From Cohnella baijiui (GTDB lineage Bacteria > Bacillota > Bacilli > Paenibacillales > Paenibacillaceae): a DNA stretch of 64,000 nucleotides. Position numbers and translations under genes: made by a program. Below the pieces are notes generated by a model. The model saw nothing but the letters and a program-made list of their open reading frames with translations, was not told the origin of the DNA and ran no database searches. The stretch is from contig NZ_JAJFOW010000002.1 in NCBI RefSeq assembly GCF_020731285.1, forward strand, positions 248,001 to 312,000, given 5' to 3'. Below are positions 15,523 through 24,411 of the stretch, one piece after another. Numbering within the stretch: the stretch's first letter is position 1; every line of letters begins with the position of its first letter.

Positions 15523-17046
15523 TCAAGAGTCGGCGGCACTCTCTTTGGCGTACCGAAAGTAATCGAAGTCGGCGTAGCCGCCAATCTCTCGGGTCGCGTA
15601 GTTGAACAAGCCGATTCGATAGCCCATGAAATGATCGAGCGTATATTTCATTTCCAACGAGCGTCCGATGGTCTTCCACGCTTCTCCGTCGAACGAATAG
15701 GCAAAGATCGCGGAATCCCCTCCATCCCTGAAATTAAAATCGATTCTCAAAAGGATTCGATCATGCTCATACAGCAAGCTCTCAACGATTACCTCGCGGC
15801 CGTCCTCCCCTCGCACGCACATGGCAACGCGGCGCTCGCCGTTCTCGCCGACCCGAAGGCCGACGAAGCCGAAGCGGCTCTGCAGCGCGACCAAGCCGGC
15901 GCGATCGCCCGGCTTCATCCCCGCCGCGTCCAGCAGCGTCGTCCCGGAGCAGGCCGGGCCTTCCGTTCGCTGCGTCAGCGTATTGCGAGCCCGCTCGATC
16001 CGGTCGGCAATCGAACCTGTCTTCAGCCGCAGCCAGCCAGGCCGCTCCGTCACCGTCCACAGTCTGACGTCCGGGTTGTGGTTCCACTGCCAGTTCAACG
16101 CCAGCCGATTCTCGGCATAATCGAACTCGTCGCTGATTACGAGCGGCTTGGGCTCCGAGATCGGCAGCGGCACCTCGAACGTCCCCGGTACCTTGCCGTC
16201 TGAGCCGAGCACCGGCCAACCGTCCTCCCAAACCATCGGCACGACGCACGGCACGCGGCCGACGGCATCGCGGTCCTGAAATAGCACCGCGTACCAATCT
16301 CCGTCCGGCGTATCGACGATGCCCCCTTGGGCGACGCCGTTGTTGCGATAGCCCATGTCGTCGTCCAGGACGATGCGGCGTTCGTATGGCCCGAGCAGCT
16401 CTCGCGACCGATAGACGACCTGCCTGCGGCGGCGATTGCCGGTATTCGGCCATTCGATGAAGAACAAATAGTAGAAGCCATTCAGCTTGTAGGCATGACA
16501 GCCTTCGCAGCGCAGCATGATTCCTTCGCGCTCCGTCTCGAACAGCAGACGATCGATGCCCCCTTCTCGAACGGCGGTCGCGTCCGCCGTCAGCTCGCGG
16601 ATGCGGATGTCGCCATTGCCGTAGATTACGTAGACGCGGCCGTCTTCGAACAGCAGGCTCGGATCGTGATGCAGCCCCGGAATGACGAAACGCTCCCAGG
16701 GTCCGTTTTCGATGTCCATCGTACGGTACACATAAAATTGGTTCATGTCGTTGCAAGAGAAGGCGACGTAATACACGCCGTCATGATAGCGCAGGCTGGC
16801 GGCCCATGAGCCATTGGCGTAAATCCCCTTCCCGTCCAGCAAGTGATGGGCGTCGTTGTCTTCAAGCGTTTCGAAGACGTAACCGACAAGCGCCCAGTCG
16901 TTCAGGTTCTCCGATTTCATGATCGGACAGCCCGGCATCGAATGCATGCTCGTGCTGACCATATAGTAGACGGAGCCGACCCGGATGACGCTTACGTCCG
17001 GAACGTCCGCCCAGATGACGGGGTTCGTTAGAATCGTTGAACACAT
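15523..17046 (-). CDS. Glycoside hydrolase family 43, beta-xylosidase/arabinofuranosidase type
   Basis: 507 residues, no signal peptide, so active on imported oligosaccharides. The N-terminal five-bladed propeller shows the GH43 triad candidates Asp17 (base, PDVS), Asp128 (HHDPSLLFEDG, pKa modulator) and Glu181 (CEGCHAYKLNGFYYLF, acid). A C-terminal beta-sandwich (about residues 310-500, ending MKYTLDHFMGYRIGLFNYA) is the beta-xylosidase C-terminal lectin-like domain that completes the active site. Last gene of the GH43-GH127-GH10-GH43 run. Exact activity on xylose versus arabinose linkages is not decided by sequence. Confidence 0.93.
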   Translation of the reverse strand: MCSTILTNPVIWADVPDVSVIRVGSVYYMVSTSMHSMPGCPIMKSENLNDWALVGYVFETLEDNDAHHLLDGKGIYANGSWAASLRYHDGVYYVAFSCNDMNQFYVYRTMDIENGPWERFVIPGLHHDPSLLFEDGRVYVIYGNGDIRIRELTADATAVREGGIDRLLFETEREGIMLRCEGCHAYKLNGFYYLFFIEWPNTGNRRRRQVVYRSRELLGPYERRIVLDDDMGYRNNGVAQGGIVDTPDGDWYAVLFQDRDAVGRVPCVVPMVWEDGWPVLGSDGKVPGTFEVPLPISEPKPLVISDEFDYAENRLALNWQWNHNPDVRLWTVTERPGWLRLKTGSIADRIERARNTLTQRTEGPACSGTTLLDAAGMKPGDRAGLVALQSRFGFVGLRVGENGERRVAMCVRGEDGREVIVESLLYEHDRILLRIDFNFRDGGDSAIFAYSFDGEAWKTIGRSLEMKYTLDHFMGYRIGLFNYATREIGGYADFDYFRYAKESAADS

Positions 17047-17087
17047 CGTTTTCCTTCACTCCTTCTCGCCATGTCCGGTTACGGCAT

Positions 17088-18107
17088 TCATGAACGCGCG
17101 ACATCGATAACGTTCCAGTAAGACGGCTTGGGCTGATGAGCGGCATCGAACAGAAACGGCCAGTTTTTGCGCCCGCGCACGGGGAAATGATCGAGCCAGG
17201 TATAATCGTCGGCCGCGCCCCAGAAGGTCACGGAGTCGACATGCCCGTCGTATTCCTTGAACAACCGGAACATTTGCCCGTAACGCTCAGCTTGTCTTTC
17301 GAGCATCCCCGCTTCCGGCCGCTTCAGATCGGTTCGGCGATCCTCGTGCCGGAAGACGGATACATCCAGCTCGGTGACGTGCAGCTTCAAGCCGAGACTC
17401 GCATACCTTTCGATCGCTTGACGGATGTCGTCCAACGCCGGATGCTCCAGGTTCCAATGCGCTTGAAGGCCGATGCCGTGAATGGGAACGCCTTTGTCCT
17501 TGAGCGACCGGACCAGGGCGTAGATCTTCTCTCTCTTCTCGGGCACGGACTCGTTGTAATCGTTGTAAAACAACAAGGCGTTCGGATCGGCAGCGTGGGC
17601 GTATTCGAACGCCTTGGCGATGAAGTCCTCGCCGGCGATGTCCAGCCACTTGGACGGTCGCAGCAGCTCCCCGCCGCTGTCGGAGACGGCTTCGTTCACC
17701 ACGTCCCACGCGTAGATCAACCCTTTGTACCGCGAGACGACCGTCTCGATATGGGATTGCATCCGTGCGAGCAGGGTCTGCCGGTCCGCCGGTCCGCCTT
17801 CCCGATGTTCGAACACCCACGCGGGCGTCTGATTGTGCCAGATCAGCGTATGTCCTCTGACGCCCATGCCGTGCGACGTTGCAAAATCGATCAGATTGTC
17901 CGCATGTTCGAACGTAAAGCGACCCTCTTCCGGCTGCAGTCGCTCGAACTTCATCTCGTTCTCGGCCGTCACGCTGTTGAAATGCCGACTTAGCAGCTCG
18001 CGCTGCGAGACCAACGTGACCGGATTAACCGCCGCGCCGACGCGGAAATGGGCCTGGAACGTTTCATGCAGGCTTGGAACGTTGTCTTTGGGTTGCAGTT
18101 GCGTCAT
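17088..18107 (-). CDS. Endo-1,4-beta-xylanase, family GH10, cytoplasmic
   Basis: 339-residue single-domain TIM-barrel xylanase. Acid/base Glu139 lies in WDVVNEAVSD and nucleophile Glu246 in LHVTELDVSV; substrate-binding motifs HTLIWHNQTPAW and LQAHWNL are also visible. There is no signal peptide. Intracellular GH10 enzymes of this length act on short xylo-oligosaccharides or aldouronic acids after import. GGAGG lies 9 bp before the ATG. It lies between GH127 and GH43 genes in the same orientation. Confidence 0.96.
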   Translation of the reverse strand: MTQLQPKDNVPSLHETFQAHFRVGAAVNPVTLVSQRELLSRHFNSVTAENEMKFERLQPEEGRFTFEHADNLIDFATSHGMGVRGHTLIWHNQTPAWVFEHREGGPADRQTLLARMQSHIETVVSRYKGLIYAWDVVNEAVSDSGGELLRPSKWLDIAGEDFIAKAFEYAHAADPNALLFYNDYNESVPEKREKIYALVRSLKDKGVPIHGIGLQAHWNLEHPALDDIRQAIERYASLGLKLHVTELDVSVFRHEDRRTDLKRPEAGMLERQAERYGQMFRLFKEYDGHVDSVTFWGAADDYTWLDHFPVRGRKNWPFLFDAAHQPKPSYWNVIDVARS

Positions 18108-18154
18108 GCGTTTCTTCCTCCTCTACTCACGATTTCGATATCCGTTCAGCATGC

Positions 18155-20038
18155 TTATTTGTTCCTCCACTTGCTCCCCGCCCTTTTCACCTGAAAATAA
18201 ATCTGGTAGGGTTCGTACCCGATATCCCGAATCCTTCTGAGCGAGATGCCGGGGTCCTGATTAACCGTTCTGAAGAAGAATCGCCAGCTTCCCCACTCGC
18301 GCTCGTTCTCCGCCTCGATTTCGGAAGCAATGTCTTCATTCTCCACGTACAGCATTCTTTCGGCTTCGCATACGCCCGCCAACACTTCGGGACCATAACG
18401 GAAAGCGCCTATATTCTCATCGTCCGGCAGCGGAATGAAGCGGACTCCGATCGGCAGGATCAGGCTGATCGTATCCCCGTCCTTCCAGGTTCGATGCACG
18501 GAATAGAAGCGGCCGCTATCCGACGATTTCCCATGAAGGGTGCCGTTCACGTAAACAAGAGCCTCCGACTGGATCCACTCCGGAATCCGGCAATGGAACG
18601 TAAACGCGCTCGGCCCGGAAAGGCGAATGACGAAATCGTGCTTTCGATACGGCGGCCTATTTTCGTATCTCGCGGTCGTTTCGTTCAAGTCCTGATAACC
18701 CGCCGTATTCGAAGAATCCAGCATGCTTCCGCTCAGCCGATCTTGCGATTGAATGATTCGAACGGGGTCCCCTCCGAAACTCGCGGTCGTTTCGGAGTCG
18801 AAATATTGGCAAGCGAAGATGCCGTCCTCGTCCAGATAATAAAAGCCCCGACTCCAGGACGCGTTCGCTTGTACCATCGTACCGTGGCAGCAGAAAAAAC
18901 TGTCCGTCTCCGTGCTCCATTCCTTGCGCAAGCCGGCCTTCATCGGCAGAAAATACGTTAACAGTCCGGTGGAAGGATGTTCGTGCTTGGACCCCGTCAA
19001 GGGATACTCCTGATAGTAGGCTTGCGCCATGATACCGTTATAGAGATTGTATTCGATATATTGGGCATAGGCGGGGTCGCCCGAATGCCGGAACAGAAAC
19101 TCCGCCAATCGGATCATGTTGTAGACCGTGCAGTGCTCCTGGTTCTTGTCCCCCAGGCGGGCCTTCATCTTCCGCTTCGGCATCCACACTTCGCCGGCCG
19201 TCTGTCCGCCCGTCGCCAGGTAGCCTCTCTCCGTCACCGCGCAATTCCAATAAGCCTTCACGATCTCCAGCCACCGCGCTTCGCCCGTCACTTCGTACGC
19301 CCGGGCGCAGCCGAGCACTTCCGGAATCGTCGTATTCGCGTGCATGTTCGTCAGCGGGTCTTTTCCTTCGAGAAGGGGATCGAACAGCCTGCTTCGTACA
19401 TAACGTTCGAGCAGCGTTTTGAATTTGTCCTCGCCGGTGATCTGCAACAGATCTGCCCAAACCTCCAGCATTCCCCCGGTCTCCACGTCCAGAATGTCGT
19501 CGAATTGCTCCCTGGAAAATCGACCGCTCCATTCCGCGAACCATTCCGCGAACGCATCAGCGATCTCCAGCGCTTTCCGGTTCCCCGCATAGAGATACGC
19601 GTCTACGAGTCCCATCAATAGCTTGTGGAGATTGTACTGCGGCGCCCAGATGCTCTTTCCGTTCGCGATCCAATGCAAGTATTTCTCGGGTATCGGCCCT
19701 ATCCACCGCCCTCCGTTGTCTTTTTGACACTCGGCCAGTTCATCGATGATAAGATCCGATTTCACTTTCAGCTCCGGGTCGCCGGTTTCAAAATAATGGA
19801 TGGCCGCCGCGGATAACCAGTGTCCCAGAAAATGCCCTCTCAGCTGGCAGACCGGCGACTCCCAGCCCCCGTGCGCTCCCTCGGGAATGCCCCGACCGGC
19901 ATATCGGCCGGCCTCCAGTCTGTAATTAAAGAGCAGATGATCGCTGTCCAGCTTCATCAAATACGCCCGGTTTGCTGCCCGCCTGCGTAATAATTCGCCA
20001 TCGCGCACGATGGCTTGACTTCCCTTCAGCTCTTTCAC
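18155..20038 (-). CDS. Family GH127 beta-L-arabinofuranosidase (DUF1680)
   Basis: 627-residue cytoplasmic enzyme with a catalytic (alpha/alpha)6 barrel. The metal/cysteine centre of the family is intact: Glu301 and Cys303 (QEHCTVYNMIRLAE) and the pair Cys383-Cys384 (FFCCHGTMVQANA), matching the Glu, Cys and Cys-Cys cluster known from bifidobacterial HypBA1. The GTG at 20038 is preferred because GGAGGAG is 7 bp upstream; an in-frame ATG at 20083 lacks a ribosome site. It removes beta-linked L-arabinofuranose, complementing the GH43 neighbours in debranching. Specificity within the DUF1680 superfamily is inferred. Confidence 0.92.
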   Translation of the reverse strand: MKELKGSQAIVRDGELLRRRAANRAYLMKLDSDHLLFNYRLEAGRYAGRGIPEGAHGGWESPVCQLRGHFLGHWLSAAAIHYFETGDPELKVKSDLIIDELAECQKDNGGRWIGPIPEKYLHWIANGKSIWAPQYNLHKLLMGLVDAYLYAGNRKALEIADAFAEWFAEWSGRFSREQFDDILDVETGGMLEVWADLLQITGEDKFKTLLERYVRSRLFDPLLEGKDPLTNMHANTTIPEVLGCARAYEVTGEARWLEIVKAYWNCAVTERGYLATGGQTAGEVWMPKRKMKARLGDKNQEHCTVYNMIRLAEFLFRHSGDPAYAQYIEYNLYNGIMAQAYYQEYPLTGSKHEHPSTGLLTYFLPMKAGLRKEWSTETDSFFCCHGTMVQANASWSRGFYYLDEDGIFACQYFDSETTASFGGDPVRIIQSQDRLSGSMLDSSNTAGYQDLNETTARYENRPPYRKHDFVIRLSGPSAFTFHCRIPEWIQSEALVYVNGTLHGKSSDSGRFYSVHRTWKDGDTISLILPIGVRFIPLPDDENIGAFRYGPEVLAGVCEAERMLYVENEDIASEIEAENEREWGSWRFFFRTVNQDPGISLRRIRDIGYEPYQIYFQVKRAGSKWRNK

Positions 20039-20101
20039 GAATCGTCTCCTCCAGTCCTTAGCTCGGGAACCGCTTTCATTCATTGTGATACCGCACGCTC
20101 A

Positions 20102-21898
20102 CTAGCCCTCCACCACGACAACCATCGATACCTCGGCCCGTTCGGGAGCCACGTCCCGCCCCTCTGTCAGATCCAGCACCGGCTCCCCGTCCGCGGCGAA
20201 GTGAACGCGGCGAAGACCCGAGCATCTCGGCTCATCGATCCCGGTACGGGCGTGATATACGTTCCAGATGACGCCGTCATCGTCCGTCACGTAGGAGTTG
20301 TGCCCCGGACCATATTCGCCCGGCACGCTTCTGGAGGTCAGCAGCGGATAATTCCGCTTGATCCAGTTGGCCGGATCGAGCAGATCGGCCTCGGGATCCG
20401 CGCTGAGCAAGCCCACGCAGTAGGTGGCGTCGACGAGGGCGCCGGCGATGGTAAGGAAGATTTTCCGGTCCGTGATGAGGGCGAACGGCCCCTCGTCGAC
20501 AAACGTCCGGTTGTTCGCCCAACCGTATTCCGGCCGGGAGAGCAGGACGGGATCGGTTCGCAGCTTCCACGGCTCGCCCGGATTCGTCTCCGCGATGTAA
20601 ATCCAGGAACCCAGATCGTCGGGAACGAGCTGTCGCTGCGCCCACACGGCATAGACCCGTTCCTTCCATTGAATGACGGTCATGTCCAGCGTAATGCCCG
20701 CTTCGAAGAGGGGGCTGCCGTCCCTTCGGACGACGCGGACCGGCGCTTCCCAATCCGACGCTGCCACGGGGTTGCCACCCTTCTTCAGCTTCATGACGTG
20801 CGATTGGATATGGATGAATTCGCCCGTGCTGCCGGCGTGGAACAGATACAGCTCGCCGCCGATGGCGTGGAGCTCCGGCGCCCACAAAAAGCTTTTCAGA
20901 TGGTCGTACATTTCCGTGTTCAGAATCGGCGTTTCCTCCGCCGCGATCAGTTCCGGGATCGTGTCCGCCTCCCGAATGGAGAGCGACCGATTCCCGTCGG
21001 CATCGTTGGTGGCGATAAAATAGAACTTGCCGTTCCATTTGGCGATGCAAGGATCGGCGCGATGGGGCGCGACGGGAAAGGGGAATCGATCCTGACGAAT
21101 GCGGCCTGCAATCCGATAGGTGCCGGGTCGGTTCCAATCGATTTCCGTCGCGCGCCAATCGACCGGCTTCTCGGCCTTCGTCCCGTCGCTGTAGACGGCT
21201 ATCGCTCGGATTGCGTTTAATTCGGCTTCCGACTGGGCGACGACGCGTTCCGGCACTTCGTTACGAATATTCGTCGGGACCGTAAGCTTGCGAACGAGCC
21301 TCTCCGCCACCTCGGGGGTGACCGAGATCGCGTTGCGCGGCACGATTCCTTCGATATCGGCGGATATCCCGCCCACGGCAAACGGCTCGGCCGGCTCGGG
21401 CGCCGAAGCTCCGTTTAGGCTTGCGAGATCGGCAATCACGTTGCGATAGGCATTCCCGTTTCCGTCGCTCCAGTGAACGATATAGTTGCCGTTTGCCGCA
21501 TCATATTCGCACTTCACGTCCCGGATCTCCCGGTCTCCCTTCAAATTCAGCAGTCCGAGCTCCCGGTACTGCAGCAAATCCTCCGTGACAAACAGCAGCA
21601 CCGAGCCCCGGCTCGAAACGTCGGGCCCGCCATCCGGCTCCGTACGCACGGCGACCACGCCGTAGGCGCCGTCGGCCATCCGAAACAGGTAGGGATGACG
21701 CAAGCATTTGGCGCTAAGCGACCCGTTCGGGTTTTCCGTAGCCAGGGCGAACAGGACGCCGGAGTTATGGTTCAGCGGCCGATAGCGTTTGCCGTCCTCG
21801 CTGTAGGCCAGATGCATGCTGTAGGCGAGCTTCGGCGCATAGATTTGCTCGTTCTGCACCTCTCTCGTATAGCAAAGAATAAAGGGGGAACTTTTCAT
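20102..21898 (-). CDS. Glycoside hydrolase family 43 with internal Ig-like domain
   Basis: 598 residues, no signal peptide. The N-terminal part (about residues 1-190) repeats propeller-like strands (YSEDGKRYRPL, HPYLFRMADGAYGVV). An Ig-like segment follows (LNAIRAIAVYSDGTKAEKPV, about 225-270). The C-terminal half is a GH43 domain with RADPCIAKWNGKFYFIA (base Asp), TLDMTVIQW (second Asp) and FVDEGPFALITD (Glu). Relatives include arabinanases and arabinofuranosidases; the substrate is not certain. First gene of the hydrolase operon, divergent from the AraC regulator. Ribosome site GAGGTG 8 bp before the ATG. Confidence 0.87.
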   Translation of the reverse strand: MKSSPFILCYTREVQNEQIYAPKLAYSMHLAYSEDGKRYRPLNHNSGVLFALATENPNGSLSAKCLRHPYLFRMADGAYGVVAVRTEPDGGPDVSSRGSVLLFVTEDLLQYRELGLLNLKGDREIRDVKCEYDAANGNYIVHWSDGNGNAYRNVIADLASLNGASAPEPAEPFAVGGISADIEGIVPRNAISVTPEVAERLVRKLTVPTNIRNEVPERVVAQSEAELNAIRAIAVYSDGTKAEKPVDWRATEIDWNRPGTYRIAGRIRQDRFPFPVAPHRADPCIAKWNGKFYFIATNDADGNRSLSIREADTIPELIAAEETPILNTEMYDHLKSFLWAPELHAIGGELYLFHAGSTGEFIHIQSHVMKLKKGGNPVAASDWEAPVRVVRRDGSPLFEAGITLDMTVIQWKERVYAVWAQRQLVPDDLGSWIYIAETNPGEPWKLRTDPVLLSRPEYGWANNRTFVDEGPFALITDRKIFLTIAGALVDATYCVGLLSADPEADLLDPANWIKRNYPLLTSRSVPGEYGPGHNSYVTDDDGVIWNVYHARTGIDEPRCSGLRRVHFAADGEPVLDLTEGRDVAPERAEVSMVVVVEG

Positions 21899-22003
21899 AT
21901 TGGCGGCACCTCGCGGTTTCGTTCTCGCATCCTTTTGATCTTTACGACAAACGTAGATTCGAATATAAAGAAAGTATAGGCGACTGCCATTCGATCAACA
22001 ATG

Positions 22004-22017
22004 ATGAATGCATTCAT
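22004..22017. promoter_or_regulatory. 14-bp perfect palindrome in the divergent control region
   Basis: ATGAATGCATTCAT is a perfect palindrome located between the hydrolase operon start (21898) and the AraC gene start chosen here (22052). Its position suggests an operator, possibly for the AraC protein or another repressor. It contains ATG triplets without any ribosome site, which argues against translation starting here. Confidence 0.45.
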
Positions 22018-22051
22018 TAATTTGATCTATTCTCAGATCGGAGCTGGGACG

Positions 22052-22828
22052 ATGACCACGATCTACTACGTCGGATACGATGCGGCCCACCCGGACGATT
22101 TCGTCTACGACATTCCGGAAGGCCATGATTTTTGGCTGCTGATCCTGACGCAGACACCGGCCGAAATCTGGGTCCGCGGAGACATCCGGGAGTATCCGGC
22201 GAACTGCGCCGTTCTCTTTCCTCCCCGGCAAAAAATCTATTACCGCGCCTGTTCGGACCGGTTCGTGAACGATTGGGTCCGCTTCAACACGGGCGAGCTT
22301 TTCTTGACCGAGACGACGCTGCCGCTCGGCATTCCGATTCCGATGCCCGATCCCGATTACGGCCGCAAGCTGTTTCAGCTGCTGGCGGTCGAAAACTTCC
22401 TGGACGGCGGCTACCGGGAACTGTCCATCGACTATCTGCTCCGAATCCTGTTTAACAAAATGCTCGAAGCGTCCCAATCGACGGAAAAGTCCCCTTATTA
22501 TCACCGACTGCTGGACCTGCGCAAAAAAATCCACCAACAGCCCGGTCATCCCTGGTCCGTCGCCTCCATGGCGGAAGACGTGCATCTAAGCCCGGGCTAC
22601 CTGCAGTCCTTGTACAAATCCGCCTTTGGCATCTCCTGCATGGAAGACGTCATTCAGTGCCGAATCAGGCTTGCCAAGGAAAGGCTCGTTCACGGACCGC
22701 AGCGAATTGCCGATATCGCCGCCCTTTGCGGTTACCCGAACGTCGAGCATTTCTCCAGGCAGTTCCGCCAGATCGCGGGCTGCACGCCCCGCTCCTTCCG
22801 CAAATCCGTGCTGAAAACCGCGGATTAA
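22052..22828 (+). CDS. AraC-family transcriptional regulator
   Basis: 258-residue one-component regulator. The N-terminal cupin-like ligand-binding half (residues 1-150, with DIPEGHDFWLLILTQTPAEI) is followed by the AraC double helix-turn-helix (SVASMAEDVHLSPGYLQSLYKSAFG and IADIAALCGYPNVEHFSRQF). The ATG at 22052 follows GGAGC by 8 bp; an upstream in-frame ATG at 22001 has no ribosome site and overlaps the palindrome. Divergent from, and likely controlling, the GH43-GH127-GH10-GH43 operon in response to a pentose or oligosaccharide. Confidence 0.93.
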   Translation: MTTIYYVGYDAAHPDDFVYDIPEGHDFWLLILTQTPAEIWVRGDIREYPANCAVLFPPRQKIYYRACSDRFVNDWVRFNTGELFLTETTLPLGIPIPMPDPDYGRKLFQLLAVENFLDGGYRELSIDYLLRILFNKMLEASQSTEKSPYYHRLLDLRKKIHQQPGHPWSVASMAEDVHLSPGYLQSLYKSAFGISCMEDVIQCRIRLAKERLVHGPQRIADIAALCGYPNVEHFSRQFRQIAGCTPRSFRKSVLKTAD

Positions 22829-22883
22829 TCGCAAAGAAGGGCGGCAGCCGCCTCTTACGGCACTTGCTCATCCCTCCCCTTTC

Positions 22884-24143
22884 TTATTCCGAAGGCAGCT
22901 TCGAAGAATCAACGACAGCCCAGAACGCAGGCTTCGCCCGAAGCTGCTTGTCGAACAGCAGCGGCGCTTCGGTGCGCGGGATCGGGAACGTGCTCAGCCA
23001 AGTGTGATCGTCCGCGATGCCCCAGAACGTGACGGCGCTGACGAGCCCCTTGTTCGCCTTAAGCGCGTCGAACAGCTCGCGATACCGGTCCGCTTGCCGC
23101 ATCAGCACATCCTTCGGCACCTCTTCTTCGTAATCGCTGCGGTCGTTCCAGGCATAGAGACTCATGTCCAGCTCGGTAATGATATTATCCAAGCCGAGTT
23201 CGCGGAACTTCTTCATCGATTCGACGATCGCGTCCACGGGCGGATAGACGAGGCTGATATGCGTCTGATGTCCGATGCCGTCGATGGGCACGTCCTTGGC
23301 CAACAGCTCCTTCGCCAGTTCGAAAAGCCGGTCGCGCTTGATCGGATCGTCCGTCCCGTAATCGTTCATGTATAGCTTCAGGTCCGGTCCTCCCGCTTTG
23401 CGAGCTGCACGGAAAGCCGTCGCGATATAATCCTTTCCCGTAATCTGAAGCCAATCGCTGTTCCGCATGCCGTCCGGGTCCCCGGGTTCGATGACTTCGT
23501 TGACCACGTCCCACGACTTGATGTCGTTCTTGTACCGTCCGACGACCGTACTGACGTACGTGTCCAACCGTTTCAACAACAGCTTCTTGTTCGCTTCCCG
23601 CTTCTTCGCATCGGTCTCGTCGACCATCGGATGGCCTTCGGCGTCCATGAAGAACCAACTCGGGGTCTGGTTATGCCAGACTAGCGTATGGAACCGAACG
23701 GCCATCCCGTTCGCCTTCGCGAAGTTCACGATCTCGTCCGCCTGCTCCCAACGAAAGTCGCCTTCCGCCGGTTCGATCGCATCGGGCTTCATGGCGTTCT
23801 CCGCGACGATCGCGTTTACGTGCTTCTTCAGAAGCTCCCCCGTCAGTCCCTCGGTCTCATACGGCTCGATCGCGGTTCCGATCGGAAAATAAGCCTTGTA
23901 CGTCTCCGCCACCGATGGAATGTCCGTCTGCACGGACGGGGTCGGAGACAAGGATGGGACGGACGACGGAGTTGCCGCGGCGAGTGCCGTCGCCGCGGGA
24001 CTGGCGGAAGGTTGCCCCGGCACTATCGTTGCCGGAGTGCTGCCGCCGGGAGCGACGCCGCCGGGTTCGCGTCCGTCGCAGGCGGTTAATGCCGCGATCA
24101 GCGCCAGTCCCGCCAGGCTCGCTATTTTCCTTTTCATATGCAT
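22884..24143 (-). CDS. Extracellular endo-1,4-beta-xylanase GH10, lipoprotein
   Basis: 419-residue secreted xylanase tethered to the membrane. The signal peptide has lipobox ALTAC (Cys22), then a low-complexity Pro/Ser/Thr/Ala linker (residues 23-75) and a GH10 barrel with acid/base Glu216 (WDVVNEVIEP) and nucleophile Glu324 (IITELDMSLY). The longer reading frame from 24302 would bury the signal peptide; the ATG at 24143 has AGAGGGG 6 bp upstream. It would generate xylo-oligosaccharides at the cell surface for the importers nearby, while the other GH10 (17088) works inside. Divergent from the degenerate YesN-like regulator. Confidence 0.95.
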   Translation of the reverse strand: MHMKRKIASLAGLALIAALTACDGREPGGVAPGGSTPATIVPGQPSASPAATALAAATPSSVPSLSPTPSVQTDIPSVAETYKAYFPIGTAIEPYETEGLTGELLKKHVNAIVAENAMKPDAIEPAEGDFRWEQADEIVNFAKANGMAVRFHTLVWHNQTPSWFFMDAEGHPMVDETDAKKREANKKLLLKRLDTYVSTVVGRYKNDIKSWDVVNEVIEPGDPDGMRNSDWLQITGKDYIATAFRAARKAGGPDLKLYMNDYGTDDPIKRDRLFELAKELLAKDVPIDGIGHQTHISLVYPPVDAIVESMKKFRELGLDNIITELDMSLYAWNDRSDYEEEVPKDVLMRQADRYRELFDALKANKGLVSAVTFWGIADDHTWLSTFPIPRTEAPLLFDKQLRAKPAFWAVVDSSKLPSE

Positions 24144-24175
24144 CTGCAGCCCCTCTGATTGTGGTTTTGAGAATA

Positions 24176-24204
24176 AATGTAATGCTTCCATCCTTGGCAA
24201 ACAA
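24176..24204 (-). promoter_or_regulatory. Candidate promoter of the GH10 lipoprotein gene
   Basis: -35 TTGTTT (24199-24204) and -10 TACATT (24176-24181) are spaced 17 bp on the minus strand, 33 bp before the ATG. Both boxes deviate from consensus, so an activator is probable. The rest of the 24144-24411 divergent region shows only TTGTTG-rich repeats. Confidence 0.4.
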
Positions 24205-24411
24205 CCCGTTGTTGTATAGTTGTTGTGCCATGGCCGATGCTCGCGCAGCGGCGAGCCGATCCAACTGGTAAACAATTGCACCCTAAATAAAAAGTTGCAC
24301 ATTGCCCGTCTCGTTTCGGGTGAATCATAATGAAAGCGCAGTCATTGAATGCGGCTGCCATCCGAAAACCCTCTTTTGCCAGCCATTCCTAATGAAAGCG
24401 AGGTAGCTGTT

